From: Domibacillus sp.
Lineage (GTDB): Bacteria; Bacillota; Bacilli; Bacillales; Domibacillaceae
Assembly (NCBI GenBank): GCA_031177795.1
Contig: JAPSKG010000011.1
Span: 1 to 20,549, forward strand
Direction: 5' to 3'
DNA: 20,549 nucleotides
Shown: piece by piece, positions 1 to 8,623 of the stretch
Numbering within the stretch: position 1 is the first letter of the stretch
Layout of the letters: each line of letters opens with the position of its first letter
Position numbers and translations under genes: made by a program
The notes under the pieces: generated by a model
Database searches by the model: none
The model's input: the letters and a program-made list of their open reading frames with translations, nothing else
What the model was told of the DNA's origin: nothing

Positions 1-102
1 ACCTGCATCGTGCAGGCCCAAAGATCAAAGAGTAAAAACGCGGTTCCCTGTAGTCCGGCTTCCTTCTACTAAATAGACTACCTACATAAAGGAGACAAAA
101 AG

Positions 103-1332
103 ATGACGAATTTCAAAGAGCAATTGGAAAAATACGCTCAGCTTGCTGTGACAACAGGAGTGAACATACAGCCAGGACAATCTCTTGTTATACGTTCTGC
201 ACTTGATGCGGCTGAATTAGTCCGCCTTATTGTTGAAAAAGCTTATCAGGCAGGCGCCAAACACGTGTATGTAGACTGGAGCGACGACACTGTCTCCAGG
301 CTCAAATACAATCTCGCACCCGAAGAAGCATTTCATGAATTTCCAGCCTGGAACAAGCAAATGATGGAAACTTTAGCGGAGCAAGGCGCTGCTTTTATGT
401 CTATTACTTCATCTAGCCCTGATTTACTCAAAGGCGTTGACTCCAAGCGAATCGCTGCTTATCAAAAAGCAGCCGGCTCAGCATTAAAAAAATACCGTGA
501 ATATATTCAGTCTGATAAAGTAAGTTGGACGGTTATTGCTGCTCCTTCCAAAGATTGGGCTGACAAAGTATTTAGTGATCTTCCGGAAAAAGATCGCGTA
601 CCCGCTCTTTGGGATGCAATTTTTAAATCTGTACGTGCCGATCACCCCGATCCTGTGAAGTCCTGGGAAGAGCATGACGCCCGCTTAAGAGAAAAAGTGG
701 CTATCTTGAATAAAAAGCATTACAAAACGCTTCATTATACAGCGCCAGGCACAGACTTGACTATTGATCTTCCTGACAATCACTTATGGGTAGGTGCTGG
801 CAGTGTAAGTGAGCAAGGCCACGCGTTTATGGCAAACATGCCAACCGAAGAAGTTTTTACCGTTCCTGTTAAAACAGGTGTGAACGGCTATGTAAAAGCT
901 ACTAAGCCGCTTAGTTATGCAGGTAACATCATTGAAGAATTTACGGTGACTTTTAAAAACGGGCGAATTGTTGAAGTAACGGCTGAAGAAGGTGAAGAAG
1001 TACTGAAACAGCTTGTTGAAACAGACGAAGGCTCTCACTACTTGGGGGAGGTGGCACTTGTCCCGCACAACTCCCCAATTTCAAATGCCGGTATTTTATT
1101 TTTCAATACATTGTTTGACGAAAATGCATCAAACCACCTTGCTATTGGAAGCGCCTATGCATTTTGCATTGAAGGCGGCAAAGAAATGTCTCAGGAAGAG
1201 CTTGAGAAAAATGGCTTAAATACAAGTATTACTCATGTTGATTTTATGATTGGTTCTGCTGAAATGAATATTGATGGCATTAAAGACGATGGCACAAGCG
1301 AACCTGTTTTCCGAAATGGCAATTGGGCCTAA
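103..1332 (+). CDS. ampS: M29-family aminopeptidase (AmpS/PepS type)
   Basis: Cytoplasmic metallo-aminopeptidase that removes N-terminal residues from peptides. The 409-residue length is the usual size for family M29. The family's metal-binding set appears in order: PTEEVFT with Glu249/Glu250, LGEVALV with Glu316, the segment FFNTLFDENASNHLAIG with His345, Tyr352 soon after, and THVDFMIGS with His378 and Asp380. This spacing fits the Glu/Glu/His/Tyr/His/Asp pattern known for Thermus and Staphylococcus members. No signal peptide or membrane segment is seen. The ATG is preceded by AAAGGAG at 88-94, eight bases upstream. A strong terminator follows 9 bases after the stop, so the gene ends its own unit; its promoter may lie before the window. 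Metal and substrate preference cannot be read from sequence. The family call is secure; the symbol is by analogy to B. subtilis AmpS. Confidence 0.93.
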   Translation: MTNFKEQLEKYAQLAVTTGVNIQPGQSLVIRSALDAAELVRLIVEKAYQAGAKHVYVDWSDDTVSRLKYNLAPEEAFHEFPAWNKQMMETLAEQGAAFMSITSSSPDLLKGVDSKRIAAYQKAAGSALKKYREYIQSDKVSWTVIAAPSKDWADKVFSDLPEKDRVPALWDAIFKSVRADHPDPVKSWEEHDARLREKVAILNKKHYKTLHYTAPGTDLTIDLPDNHLWVGAGSVSEQGHAFMANMPTEEVFTVPVKTGVNGYVKATKPLSYAGNIIEEFTVTFKNGRIVEVTAEEGEEVLKQLVETDEGSHYLGEVALVPHNSPISNAGILFFNTLFDENASNHLAIGSAYAFCIEGGKEMSQEELEKNGLNTSITHVDFMIGSAEMNIDGIKDDGTSEPVFRNGNWA

Positions 1333-1336
1333 CCAT

Positions 1337-1368
1337 AAAAAGACACCGGAGCACACCGGTGTCTTTTT
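1337..1368. terminator. Bidirectional Rho-independent terminator between ampS and gltC
   Basis: AGACACCGG (1341-1349) pairs with CCGGTGTCT (1356-1364), closing a six-base loop, and A/T runs flank both sides (AAAAA from 1337, TTTTT from 1364). The U-run works in either direction, so this hairpin can end both the plus-strand aminopeptidase and the minus-strand gltC, whose stop codon is only a few bases away. Confidence 0.9.
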
Positions 1369-1371
1369 GCT

Positions 1372-2277
1372 TTAAAAACTAAAGTCATTTAATCGATTGT
1401 AATATTTAATTAAAAATTCATAAAACAGCTTTTCCGAGGGTGGCAGTGGTCTTGATTTTGTCATGATCACACCGACCGTTCTTGTTACTCTCGGCACGCT
1501 TACCGGGATGCTGACAGTCCCCATTGGTGTTTGGTCAATAAGCAAAGTTTCGGGAAGCAAACTGACTCCCAGCCCTGCTTCTACAAGCCCTTTTATTGTA
1601 TAAATATCTTCACTTTCAAATGCAACTGCCGGCTCGAAGTTAACTTTCTGGCAAGCTTCAATGACAAGAGCACGCATATCATAGCCGGTTCGGAACAACA
1701 CAAACTGATCATCCATTAAATCCCGCAAATTAATAGTGACTTGTTTCGCCAGCCGGTGATGTGTTGGAATAAGAGCCCTCATATGTTCTGAGAAAAAAAC
1801 ATGTGTACTGATCTCTGAGGTTGCTTCTGGCACCGGCGAAACAAAAGCTAAATCTATTTCTCCTTTTTCTACTCGATCCCGAAGTTCCCGGTTAGATCCT
1901 TGATTAAAATCAAAACCAACATCCGAGTACTGGCTTCGAAAAGCTGAAATAACACGTGGCAGTGTTTTTGTAGCAAGAGAATTCGGAAAGCCGAGCCGGA
2001 TTTTTCCTGCTTGCGGATTCAAATAATCTTCAACAGCCTGGACAGCTTTGTTCATGGCTTCCATCGCCACTTCAGCATGCTCGAAAAAAATTTTTCCCAC
2101 ATGTGTTAAACGGACACTTCTGCCTTCTCTCAAAAAAAGCTCTACCCCAAGTTCATCTTCGAGCTTTGCAATTTGGCGGCTAACAGCAGATTGGGCCACA
2201 TGAAGATGATACGCTGCTTCCGTCACATGCTCTTGCCTGGCAACTTCCATGAAATATTTTATTTGTCTCATTTCCAT
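1372..2277 (-). CDS. gltC: LysR-type activator of glutamate synthase (GltC)
   Basis: LysR-family DNA-binding activator of the divergent gltAB operon. The 301-residue protein aligns well with recalled B. subtilis GltC (300 aa), for example MEMRQIKYFMEVA at the N-terminus, HLHVAQSAVSRQIAKLEDEL in the winged helix-turn-helix (about residues 18-40), the DQFVLF segment, and IKGLVEAGLGVSLLPE in the effector domain (about residues 90-297). The reading frame is open 44 codons further upstream, but that extension has no family similarity and runs through the shared regulatory region. I chose the ATG at 2277, which matches the GltC N-terminus and has AAGGA upstream, though at a long spacing of about 11 bases. 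The head-to-head arrangement with gltA supports the assignment. In B. subtilis, GltC activity responds to 2-oxoglutarate/glutamate and to glutamate dehydrogenase; that is family knowledge, not visible here. Confidence 0.93.
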   Translation of the reverse strand: MEMRQIKYFMEVARQEHVTEAAYHLHVAQSAVSRQIAKLEDELGVELFLREGRSVRLTHVGKIFFEHAEVAMEAMNKAVQAVEDYLNPQAGKIRLGFPNSLATKTLPRVISAFRSQYSDVGFDFNQGSNRELRDRVEKGEIDLAFVSPVPEATSEISTHVFFSEHMRALIPTHHRLAKQVTINLRDLMDDQFVLFRTGYDMRALVIEACQKVNFEPAVAFESEDIYTIKGLVEAGLGVSLLPETLLIDQTPMGTVSIPVSVPRVTRTVGVIMTKSRPLPPSEKLFYEFLIKYYNRLNDFSF

Positions 2278-2297
2278 ATTTATACACATCCTTCGAT

Positions 2298-2320
2298 TCA
2301 TATCGATATGAGATTGATAA
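2298..2320. promoter_or_regulatory. Candidate GltC operator upstream of gltA
   Basis: A perfect 14-bp palindrome, TCATATCGATATGA, occupies 2298-2311. Its centre lies about 66 bases before the gltA start inferred from the promoter at 2336-2364, the usual position of the primary recognition site of LysR-type activators. TTGATAA (2314-2320), just inside it, is matched by an inverted TTATCAA at 2349-2355 across the promoter. In B. subtilis GltC binds dyads in the equivalent region. Assignment of these bases to GltC is inference. Confidence 0.5.
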
Positions 2321-2335
2321 CTTCTTAATAATATA

Positions 2336-2364
2336 TTGATTGTATCATTTATCAACTTTACAAT
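2336..2364 (+). promoter_or_regulatory. Sigma-A promoter of gltAB
   Basis: TTGATT (2336-2341) and TACAAT (2359-2364) are separated by exactly 17 bases, giving a start near 2371 and a 37-base leader before the gltA ATG at 2408. The imperfect -35 box suits an activator-dependent promoter. An inverted pair TTGAT/ATCAA (2336-2340 and 2351-2355) overlaps the -35 and spacer. On the other strand TTGATA (2355-2350) with ATTATT (2332-2327), also 17 bases apart, is a weaker candidate for gltC, which would make the two promoters overlap. Confidence 0.6.
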
Positions 2365-2407
2365 GAAGACAATAGAGAAATATGATTTGAACGCGGAGGT
2401 GCACAAC

Positions 2408-5400
2408 ATGAAGCTATACGGTTATCCTGAAAAACAGGGCTTATACGATCCAAAAAATGAACATGATGCATGCGGTATTGGCTTTATCGCAAATATAAAA
2501 GGACGTCCTTCACACAAAATTGTGCAAGATGGAATTCATATGTTATGCCGACTTGAACACCGTGGCGGAAACTTAAACGGGACAACAGGTGACGGTGCAG
2601 GTATTATGCTGCAAATTTGCGATGATTTTTTCCGCAAAGAATGTGAAAGCCTGAACATTATACTTCCTGCTCCTCATGATTATGCAGTCGGGATGTTCTT
2701 TTTACCTCAAAATGAAAAAGAGCGTGAGCAAATCCAAGTAGAAGTAGAACTTATTCTTCACGAAGAAGGCATCAAACTTCTCGGTTGGCGTGACGTTCCG
2801 GTTAACCCGGAAGCAGCAGGACCGGAAGCACTTGTGATTGCTCCTTACGTCATGCAATTATTTGTTGAAAAAAGCAAAAAGCATGAAACGGAAAAAGATT
2901 TTGAGCGTGCGCTTTATATCACAAGAAAACGTATTGAAAATGAAATTGGAAACAATCCTGATGTAAAAGGCACATTTTATATTCCAAGCTTTTCAACACG
3001 TACAATTATCTATAAAGGAATGTTAACGCCGGAGCAAATCGATCAGTATTACATCGACCTTGCGAAAGAAGAATATCAGTCAGCCTTCTCACTCGTTCAC
3101 TCCCGCTTTAGTACAAATACATTCCCAAGCTGGGAACGCGCACATCCATACCGTTATTTAATCCATAATGGCGAAATTAATACAAACCGCGGAAATGTAA
3201 GCTGGATGCAGGCTCGTGAAAAAGCTGGTTATGCAAAAGTATTTGGTGATCAATACGAAAAACTTTTGCCGGTTATTGATACAAACGGCAGTGACTCAGC
3301 TATGCTTGATAACGCAATTGAATTTTTAACGCTTTCTGGCCGTTCTCTTCCTCATGCGGCAATGATGCTTATCCCAGAACCTTGGGATCGTGATCCGCAT
3401 ATGGCAGATCCAAAACTTGCGTTTTATGAGTACCATAGCTGCTTAATGGAGCCTTGGGATGGACCAACATCCATTTCTTTTACAGATGGACGCAAAATCG
3501 GAACAATTCTTGACCGTAATGGATTGCGCCCGGCCCGTTATTATGTAACAGATGATGACCATATTATCTACTCATCTGAAGTTGGAACAATTGAAATTGA
3601 TGAAAATCGTGTTGTGAAAAAAGAAACAGTTAGTGCTGGCGAAATGCTTCTTGTTGATTTAGAAGAAGGGCGCATTGTTTCTGACGAAGAAATCAAAAAT
3701 GAAATCACCACTGCTGAGCCTTATCGTGAATGGCTTGACAACAACCTGGTTCCTATTGCAGATCTTGAAGAAACAAAAATTGCTGCTGAAACGTTTAATG
3801 AAGAAGAAATGCTAAATCTTCACAAGACATTTGGCTACACATATGATGAACTGACAAAACAAATTGCTCCAATGGCAACAGAAAAAACAGACCCAATCGG
3901 CTCTATGGGTTATGATGCACCACTTGCAGTTCTTTCTGAACGCCCACAGCTTTTATATAACTATTTTAAACAGCTTTTTGCTCAAGTAACAAACCCGCCA
4001 ATCGATGCGATTCGTGAAGATAATGTTGTTTCTATGATGACTCTTCTTGGCAACGAAGGGAACATTTTGGCTCCTTCTGCTGAAAATAGCCGTCGAATCC
4101 GCCTTGAAACGCCGATTCTTGGTGAAAAAGAGTGGATCAAAATTACACAAAACAGCAAAGATGCATTTAAAACAGCAACGCTTTCTCTTCTATTTGATGT
4201 AAAAGAAAAGCAATCACTGTCTGATGCAATGTCTCAGCTATTTATTCAAGCAGATGAAGCTGTAGAAAAAGGCGCTTCTATCTTAATTTTATCTGACCGC
4301 GGTGTATCAAGCAAAAAAGCAGCTATTCCTGCTCTTCTTGCGGTAAGTGGCCTTCATCAGCACTTAATTAAAACGGGGCGCCGCACAAACCTTAGCCTTG
4401 TTATTGATACAGCAGAAGCACGCGATGTACATCAGTTCTGCTGCTTGATCGGTTATGGAGCAGATGCAATTTATCCGTATCTTGCAATTGCTTCGCTTCG
4501 TTCAATGATCACAGATGGAACAATTAAAGACATGACATCTGAAGAAGCAGAGAAAAATTATAATTACGCAGCAACAAGCGGTATCGTTAAAGTTATGGCA
4601 AAAATGGGTATTTCAACTGTTCAAAGTTACCGCGGTGCGCAAATTTTTGAAGCAGTAGGCATTGGCCATGACGTTATTGAAACGTATTTTAGCGGCACAA
4701 CGTCTGCTTTAGCCGGCATTACGCTTGACGTGATTTTAGAAGAAACACTTGCACGCCATTATGAAGCATTCGGAAAAAGTGAATTTAAAGATACCACTCT
4801 TGATTCCAGCGGTGAATTCCAATGGAGAAGCAAAGGCGAAAAGCATGCGTTCAATCCAAAAACAATTCATATGCTTCAACACGCTTCAAGAACAAATGAT
4901 TATGAACTTTACAAACAGTATTCTAACCTTGTGAACGAAGAAAACATTATGTTCCTTCGCGGCTTGCTTGATCTTGATTTTACTGCACGCCCGTCTATTC
5001 CACTTGAAGAAGTTGAACCGCTTGAAAGCATTTTCAAACGTTTTAAATCAGGTGCGATGTCATACGGATCAATTAGTAAAGAAGCGCATGAATCGCTGGC
5101 GATTGCTTTAAACCGTCTTGGCGGAAAAAGCAACAGCGGTGAAGGCGGAGAAGATTCTTCACGCTATACGCCAGACGAAAACGGCGATATGCGTTCGAGC
5201 GCAATTAAACAAGTTGCATCTGGACGTTTTGGTGTGACAAGTGAGTATTTAAATACAGCTACAGAAATTCAAATTAAAATGGCTCAAGGAGCAAAACCGG
5301 GTGAAGGCGGTCACTTGCCAGGCAAAAAAGTGTACCCATGGGTTGCGGAAACACGCGGTTCAACTCCTGGTGTCGGCTTGATCTCTCCTCCTCCTCACCA

Positions 5401-6997
5401 TGATATTTATTCAATTGAGGATTTGGCGCAGCTTATTTATGATTTGAAAAACGCTAACGACCGTGCAAGAATCAACGTAAAGCTTGTAGCAAAATCCGGC
5501 GTTGGAACAATTGCCGCTGGTGTAGCAAAAGGCCTTGCAGACGTTATTCTTGTGAGTGGCTATGAAGGCGGTACAGGAGCTTCTCCAAAAACAAGTATCA
5601 AGCACGCTGGGATTCCTTGGGAAATTGGACTTGCGGAAACACATCAAACTCTTTTGATGAATGGTTTGCGCGAAAAAGTAACACTTGAAACAGATGGTAA
5701 GTTAATGAACGGCCGTGACGTTGTTATCGCTGCCCTTCTCGGCGCTGAGGAATTTGGTTTTGCAACAGCTCCTCTTGTTGTTCTTGGCTGCGTTATGATG
5801 CGTGTCTGCCACATGGATACTTGCCCGGTTGGAATTGCCACTCAAAACCCAGAGCTTCGTGATAAGTTTACTGGAGATGCAGACCATGTTGTTAATTACC
5901 TGACATTTGTTGGCCGTGAAATTCGTGAATTGATGGCAGAGCTTGGTTTCCGCACAATCGATGAAATGATTGGACAAAAACAAGTATTAAAGCCTCATGC
6001 ACGTAAAGACCAACATCCGAAAGCAAAATACCTTGATCTGTTCCCTCTTCTGTATATGACTCCGCTTAAGCCGGGCCAAAAGCAGTACAAGACTACAGAC
6101 CAGGATTATAAATTAGAGCGTACGATTGACCGCCGTCTTCTACTTGACGCAGTCCGTCCTGCTCTTGAAAATAAACAAGCCGTTGTTGGAGAGTTTGATA
6201 TCATCAATACAGACCGTGCCGCTGGAACTATTACTGGTTCGGCTGTTACACTTGCACATGGCGCAGAAGGCCTTCCAGACAACACTGTACAATTCACGTT
6301 TAACGGATCTGCGGGCCAAAGCTTTGGAGCTTTCCTTCCAAAAGGACTGACTTTCACTGTAAATGGCGATGCAAACGACTACTTTGGTAAAGGTTTATCC
6401 GGTGGACGCCTTGTTGTTCGCCCGCATAGCGATGCAAACCTTGTTCCGCATGAACATGCAATTTGCGGAAACGTAAACTTATACGGTGCAACCAATGGTG
6501 AAGCTTTCATTAACGGCCGAGCTGGTACTCGTTTTGCAGTACGTAACAGTGGAGCAGATATTGTTGTAGAAGGAATTACTGATCATGGCTGTGAGTACAT
6601 GACAGGTGGACGTGTAGTTATTCTTGGCCCAACCGGCCGCAACTTTGCTGCTGGTATGTCAGGCGGTATCGCGTACTTGTATGCTCCTGACCGCAACCGT
6701 GCTGAAAGCCTTGTAAATCGTGAAATGGTTTTAACAGAATCTCTTGATGGCATTCAAGAAGAATCTGATGTAAAAGCTTTAATTGCAAGCCATGTACAAT
6801 GGACAGGCAGTCCGCTTGGCGCTTCCATTTTAGAAAATTGGGAAACGGAGAAAAACAACTTTATCCGTGTTATCCCTTACGAATATAAAGAAATGATGAA
6901 ATCCATTTCCTACTTTGAACAGCAAGGAATGAAAACGGCTGAAGCAAAATACGCTGCATTTACAGAGAAAAAAATGCCAGTCGTTGGAAACGCCTAA
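2408..6997 (+). CDS. gltA: Glutamate synthase (NADPH) large subunit
   Basis: Large subunit of glutamate synthase, converting glutamine plus 2-oxoglutarate to two glutamates in the cytoplasm. The protein is 1529 residues, close to the bacterial norm. The mature N-terminus is Cys22 in KNEHDACGIGF, the glutaminase nucleophile exposed when a 21-residue propeptide is removed. Domains in order are the Ntn amidotransferase (about 22-430), a central domain, the FMN-binding synthase domain (about 850-1210) and the C-terminal beta-helix with repeated GG motifs (about 1290-1500). The 3Fe-4S cluster ligands are Cys1128, Cys1134 and Cys1139 (C-x5-C-x4-C). The frame is open further upstream, but the ATG at 2408 has GGAGG at 2395-2399, eight bases away, and lies downstream of the inferred transcription start. 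gltB follows after 16 bases. The symbol follows B. subtilis usage; it corresponds to gltB of enteric bacteria. Confidence 0.97.
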   Translation: MKLYGYPEKQGLYDPKNEHDACGIGFIANIKGRPSHKIVQDGIHMLCRLEHRGGNLNGTTGDGAGIMLQICDDFFRKECESLNIILPAPHDYAVGMFFLPQNEKEREQIQVEVELILHEEGIKLLGWRDVPVNPEAAGPEALVIAPYVMQLFVEKSKKHETEKDFERALYITRKRIENEIGNNPDVKGTFYIPSFSTRTIIYKGMLTPEQIDQYYIDLAKEEYQSAFSLVHSRFSTNTFPSWERAHPYRYLIHNGEINTNRGNVSWMQAREKAGYAKVFGDQYEKLLPVIDTNGSDSAMLDNAIEFLTLSGRSLPHAAMMLIPEPWDRDPHMADPKLAFYEYHSCLMEPWDGPTSISFTDGRKIGTILDRNGLRPARYYVTDDDHIIYSSEVGTIEIDENRVVKKETVSAGEMLLVDLEEGRIVSDEEIKNEITTAEPYREWLDNNLVPIADLEETKIAAETFNEEEMLNLHKTFGYTYDELTKQIAPMATEKTDPIGSMGYDAPLAVLSERPQLLYNYFKQLFAQVTNPPIDAIREDNVVSMMTLLGNEGNILAPSAENSRRIRLETPILGEKEWIKITQNSKDAFKTATLSLLFDVKEKQSLSDAMSQLFIQADEAVEKGASILILSDRGVSSKKAAIPALLAVSGLHQHLIKTGRRTNLSLVIDTAEARDVHQFCCLIGYGADAIYPYLAIASLRSMITDGTIKDMTSEEAEKNYNYAATSGIVKVMAKMGISTVQSYRGAQIFEAVGIGHDVIETYFSGTTSALAGITLDVILEETLARHYEAFGKSEFKDTTLDSSGEFQWRSKGEKHAFNPKTIHMLQHASRTNDYELYKQYSNLVNEENIMFLRGLLDLDFTARPSIPLEEVEPLESIFKRFKSGAMSYGSISKEAHESLAIALNRLGGKSNSGEGGEDSSRYTPDENGDMRSSAIKQVASGRFGVTSEYLNTATEIQIKMAQGAKPGEGGHLPGKKVYPWVAETRGSTPGVGLISPPPHHDIYSIEDLAQLIYDLKNANDRARINVKLVAKSGVGTIAAGVAKGLADVILVSGYEGGTGASPKTSIKHAGIPWEIGLAETHQTLLMNGLREKVTLETDGKLMNGRDVVIAALLGAEEFGFATAPLVVLGCVMMRVCHMDTCPVGIATQNPELRDKFTGDADHVVNYLTFVGREIRELMAELGFRTIDEMIGQKQVLKPHARKDQHPKAKYLDLFPLLYMTPLKPGQKQYKTTDQDYKLERTIDRRLLLDAVRPALENKQAVVGEFDIINTDRAAGTITGSAVTLAHGAEGLPDNTVQFTFNGSAGQSFGAFLPKGLTFTVNGDANDYFGKGLSGGRLVVRPHSDANLVPHEHAICGNVNLYGATNGEAFINGRAGTRFAVRNSGADIVVEGITDHGCEYMTGGRVVILGPTGRNFAAGMSGGIAYLYAPDRNRAESLVNREMVLTESLDGIQEESDVKALIASHVQWTGSPLGASILENWETEKNNFIRVIPYEYKEMMKSISYFEQQGMKTAEAKYAAFTEKKMPVVGNA

Positions 6998-7013
6998 GAA
7001 AGGAGAATGAACG

Positions 7014-8492
7014 ATGGGGAAAGCAACCGGTTTTATGGAATATGCTCGAAAAACTGCTCCAGGACGTAACCCGGCTGAACGGGTAAAAGACTGGAAAGAG
7101 TACACAACAGCTCTACCTGAAAAAGAATTACAAATTCAAGGAGCCCGCTGCATGGATTGCGGGACTCCCTTTTGCCACACAGGACAAATGATTGGAGGGA
7201 CACCATCCGGGTGTCCTGTCTACAATCTAATTCCAGAGTGGAATGACCTTGTTTATCGCGGCCGCTGGAAAGAAGCACTGGACCGTTTGTTAAAAACAAA
7301 TAATTTCCCTGAGTTCACAGGCCGTGTGTGCCCTGCTCCATGTGAAGGTTCATGTACAGTTGCAATTAATGATCCGGCTGTTGCCATCAAATCGATTGAA
7401 AAAGCGATTATTGATAAAGGCTTTGAAGAAGGCTGGATCGTACCAAACCCTCCAAAACGCCGCACTGGTAAGCGAGTGGCTGTAGTTGGTTCAGGTCCTG
7501 CAGGCCTTGCAGCAGCAGACCAATTAAACAAAGCTGGCCACCTTGTAACAGTTTTTGAGCGCGATGATCGCGTTGGCGGTTTGCTTATGTACGGTATTCC
7601 TTCTATGAAACTTGAAAAAGAAACCGTTCAACGACGGGTTAATCTTTTGAAAAATGAAGGAATCGAATTTGTTGTGAATACAACAATTGGAAAAGACATT
7701 ACAAAAGAACAGTTAAAAGAAGAATACGATGCAGTTGTTTTATGTGCAGGTGCTCAAACACACCGCGATATCGTAATTGAAGGCCGTGAAGCAGAAGGCA
7801 TTTATTTAGCGATGGAGTACTTAACAAAAAGCATTAAAGGCCTTTTGGATGAAACAGATGAAAATGTTATTTCAGCTGAAGGTAAAAATGTTATTGTTAT
7901 TGGTGGCGGTGATACAGGAGCCGACTGTGTAGCAACAGCTATTCGCCAGGGCGCGAAAAGTGTTGTTCAGTTTGGTAAACATGAATCACAGCCTTTAAAA
8001 CGAACTAGCACAAATCCATGGCCTCAATATCCTAATACATTCACTTTAGACTACGCGTATGCAGAAGCAGAAGCTGTGTATGGCGAAGATCCACGTGAGT
8101 ATTTAATTGCAACAACCAAATTTGTTGCAGATGAAAACGGCCAATTAAAAGAGCTTCATACTGTTCGTATGGAAAAAACATACTTTGAAGACGGCAGCTA
8201 CAAAATGGAAGAAGTTCCAGGGAGTGAGCAAGTATGGCCTGTAGAACTTGTTCTTGTAGCGATCGGATTTAGCGGAACAGACATGGCTCTTGCTTCTCAC
8301 TTTGGCGTGAAAACATCAGCGCGCAACACTGTTGTTGCAAAACATGGCCAATACAATACAAGTGAAGAAGGCATTTTTGCAGCAGGCGACATGCGCCGTG
8401 GGCAAAGCCTTGTTGTTTGGGCCATCCAGGAAGGTCGCGAAGCAGCTCGTGAAGTTGACCGCTTCTTAATGGGTGAAACAAAACTTCCTTAA
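7014..8492 (+). CDS. gltB: Glutamate synthase (NADPH) small subunit
   Basis: FAD- and iron-sulfur-containing electron-input subunit that passes electrons from NADPH to the large subunit. At 492 residues it matches B. subtilis GltB in size. The N-terminal half carries cysteines for the [4Fe-4S] centres: Cys46, Cys49, Cys54 and Cys67, then Cys106, Cys110 and Cys114. The FAD dinucleotide fold is VAVVGSGPAGLAAADQ (GSGPAG at 159-164) and the NADPH fold is VIVIGGGDTGADC (GGGDTG at 297-302). The C-terminal GIFAAGDMRRGQSLVVWAI is the conserved second FAD-contact motif. The ATG has AAAGGAG just upstream, and the gene sits 16 bases after gltA, so the two are co-transcribed and end at the terminator at 8503. 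The name follows Bacillus usage (gltD elsewhere). Confidence 0.96.
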   Translation: MGKATGFMEYARKTAPGRNPAERVKDWKEYTTALPEKELQIQGARCMDCGTPFCHTGQMIGGTPSGCPVYNLIPEWNDLVYRGRWKEALDRLLKTNNFPEFTGRVCPAPCEGSCTVAINDPAVAIKSIEKAIIDKGFEEGWIVPNPPKRRTGKRVAVVGSGPAGLAAADQLNKAGHLVTVFERDDRVGGLLMYGIPSMKLEKETVQRRVNLLKNEGIEFVVNTTIGKDITKEQLKEEYDAVVLCAGAQTHRDIVIEGREAEGIYLAMEYLTKSIKGLLDETDENVISAEGKNVIVIGGGDTGADCVATAIRQGAKSVVQFGKHESQPLKRTSTNPWPQYPNTFTLDYAYAEAEAVYGEDPREYLIATTKFVADENGQLKELHTVRMEKTYFEDGSYKMEEVPGSEQVWPVELVLVAIGFSGTDMALASHFGVKTSARNTVVAKHGQYNTSEEGIFAAGDMRRGQSLVVWAIQEGREAAREVDRFLMGETKLP

Positions 8493-8502
8493 TAAGTAGC
8501 TT

Positions 8503-8535
8503 AAGACGTCTCACAAAACTGTGAGGCGTCTTTTT
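8503..8535 (+). terminator. Terminator of the gltAB operon
   Basis: GACGTCTCAC (8505-8514) pairs with GTGAGGCGTC (8521-8530) through ten pairs, one of them a G-U wobble. The loop is AAAACT and TTTTT follows at 8531-8535. It begins 10 bases after the gltB stop. Confidence 0.92.
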
Positions 8536-8598
8536 CCTTTAAATTATATAAAATCCAATTCACTAAAAAGTCTGCTGTTTTTTCTACTATGTATAAAT

Positions 8599-8623
8599 AA
8601 AAAAGACCAGCAACAGCTAGTCT
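8599..8623 (-). terminator. Terminator overlapping the stop codon of the LysR gene
   Basis: Read on the minus strand, AGACTAGC pairs with GCTGGTCT (one G-U wobble) around the loop TGTT and is followed by six U (plus-strand A run 8599-8604). The TAG stop of the regulator at 8617-8619 lies inside the 5' arm, so termination and translation end coincide. Confidence 0.8.

Noticed and set aside
1..81. CCTGCA/TGCAGG hairpin at 2-16 and GTAGTC/GACTAC dyad at 50-55 and 76-81
   Set aside because: Neither has a U-run or a clear promoter relation, and the upstream gene is outside the window, so no function can be assigned.
784..1068. Minus-strand ORF opposite the aminopeptidase gene, and similar ones opposite gltA, gltB, yitJ and metH
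   Set aside because: They lie wholly inside conserved genes, lack ribosome-binding sites and have no recognisable domains; they are shadows of the real reading frames.
2278..2409. N-terminal 44-codon extension of gltC
   Set aside because: It crosses the gltA promoter and has no similarity to GltC, whose N-terminus matches the ATG at 2277.
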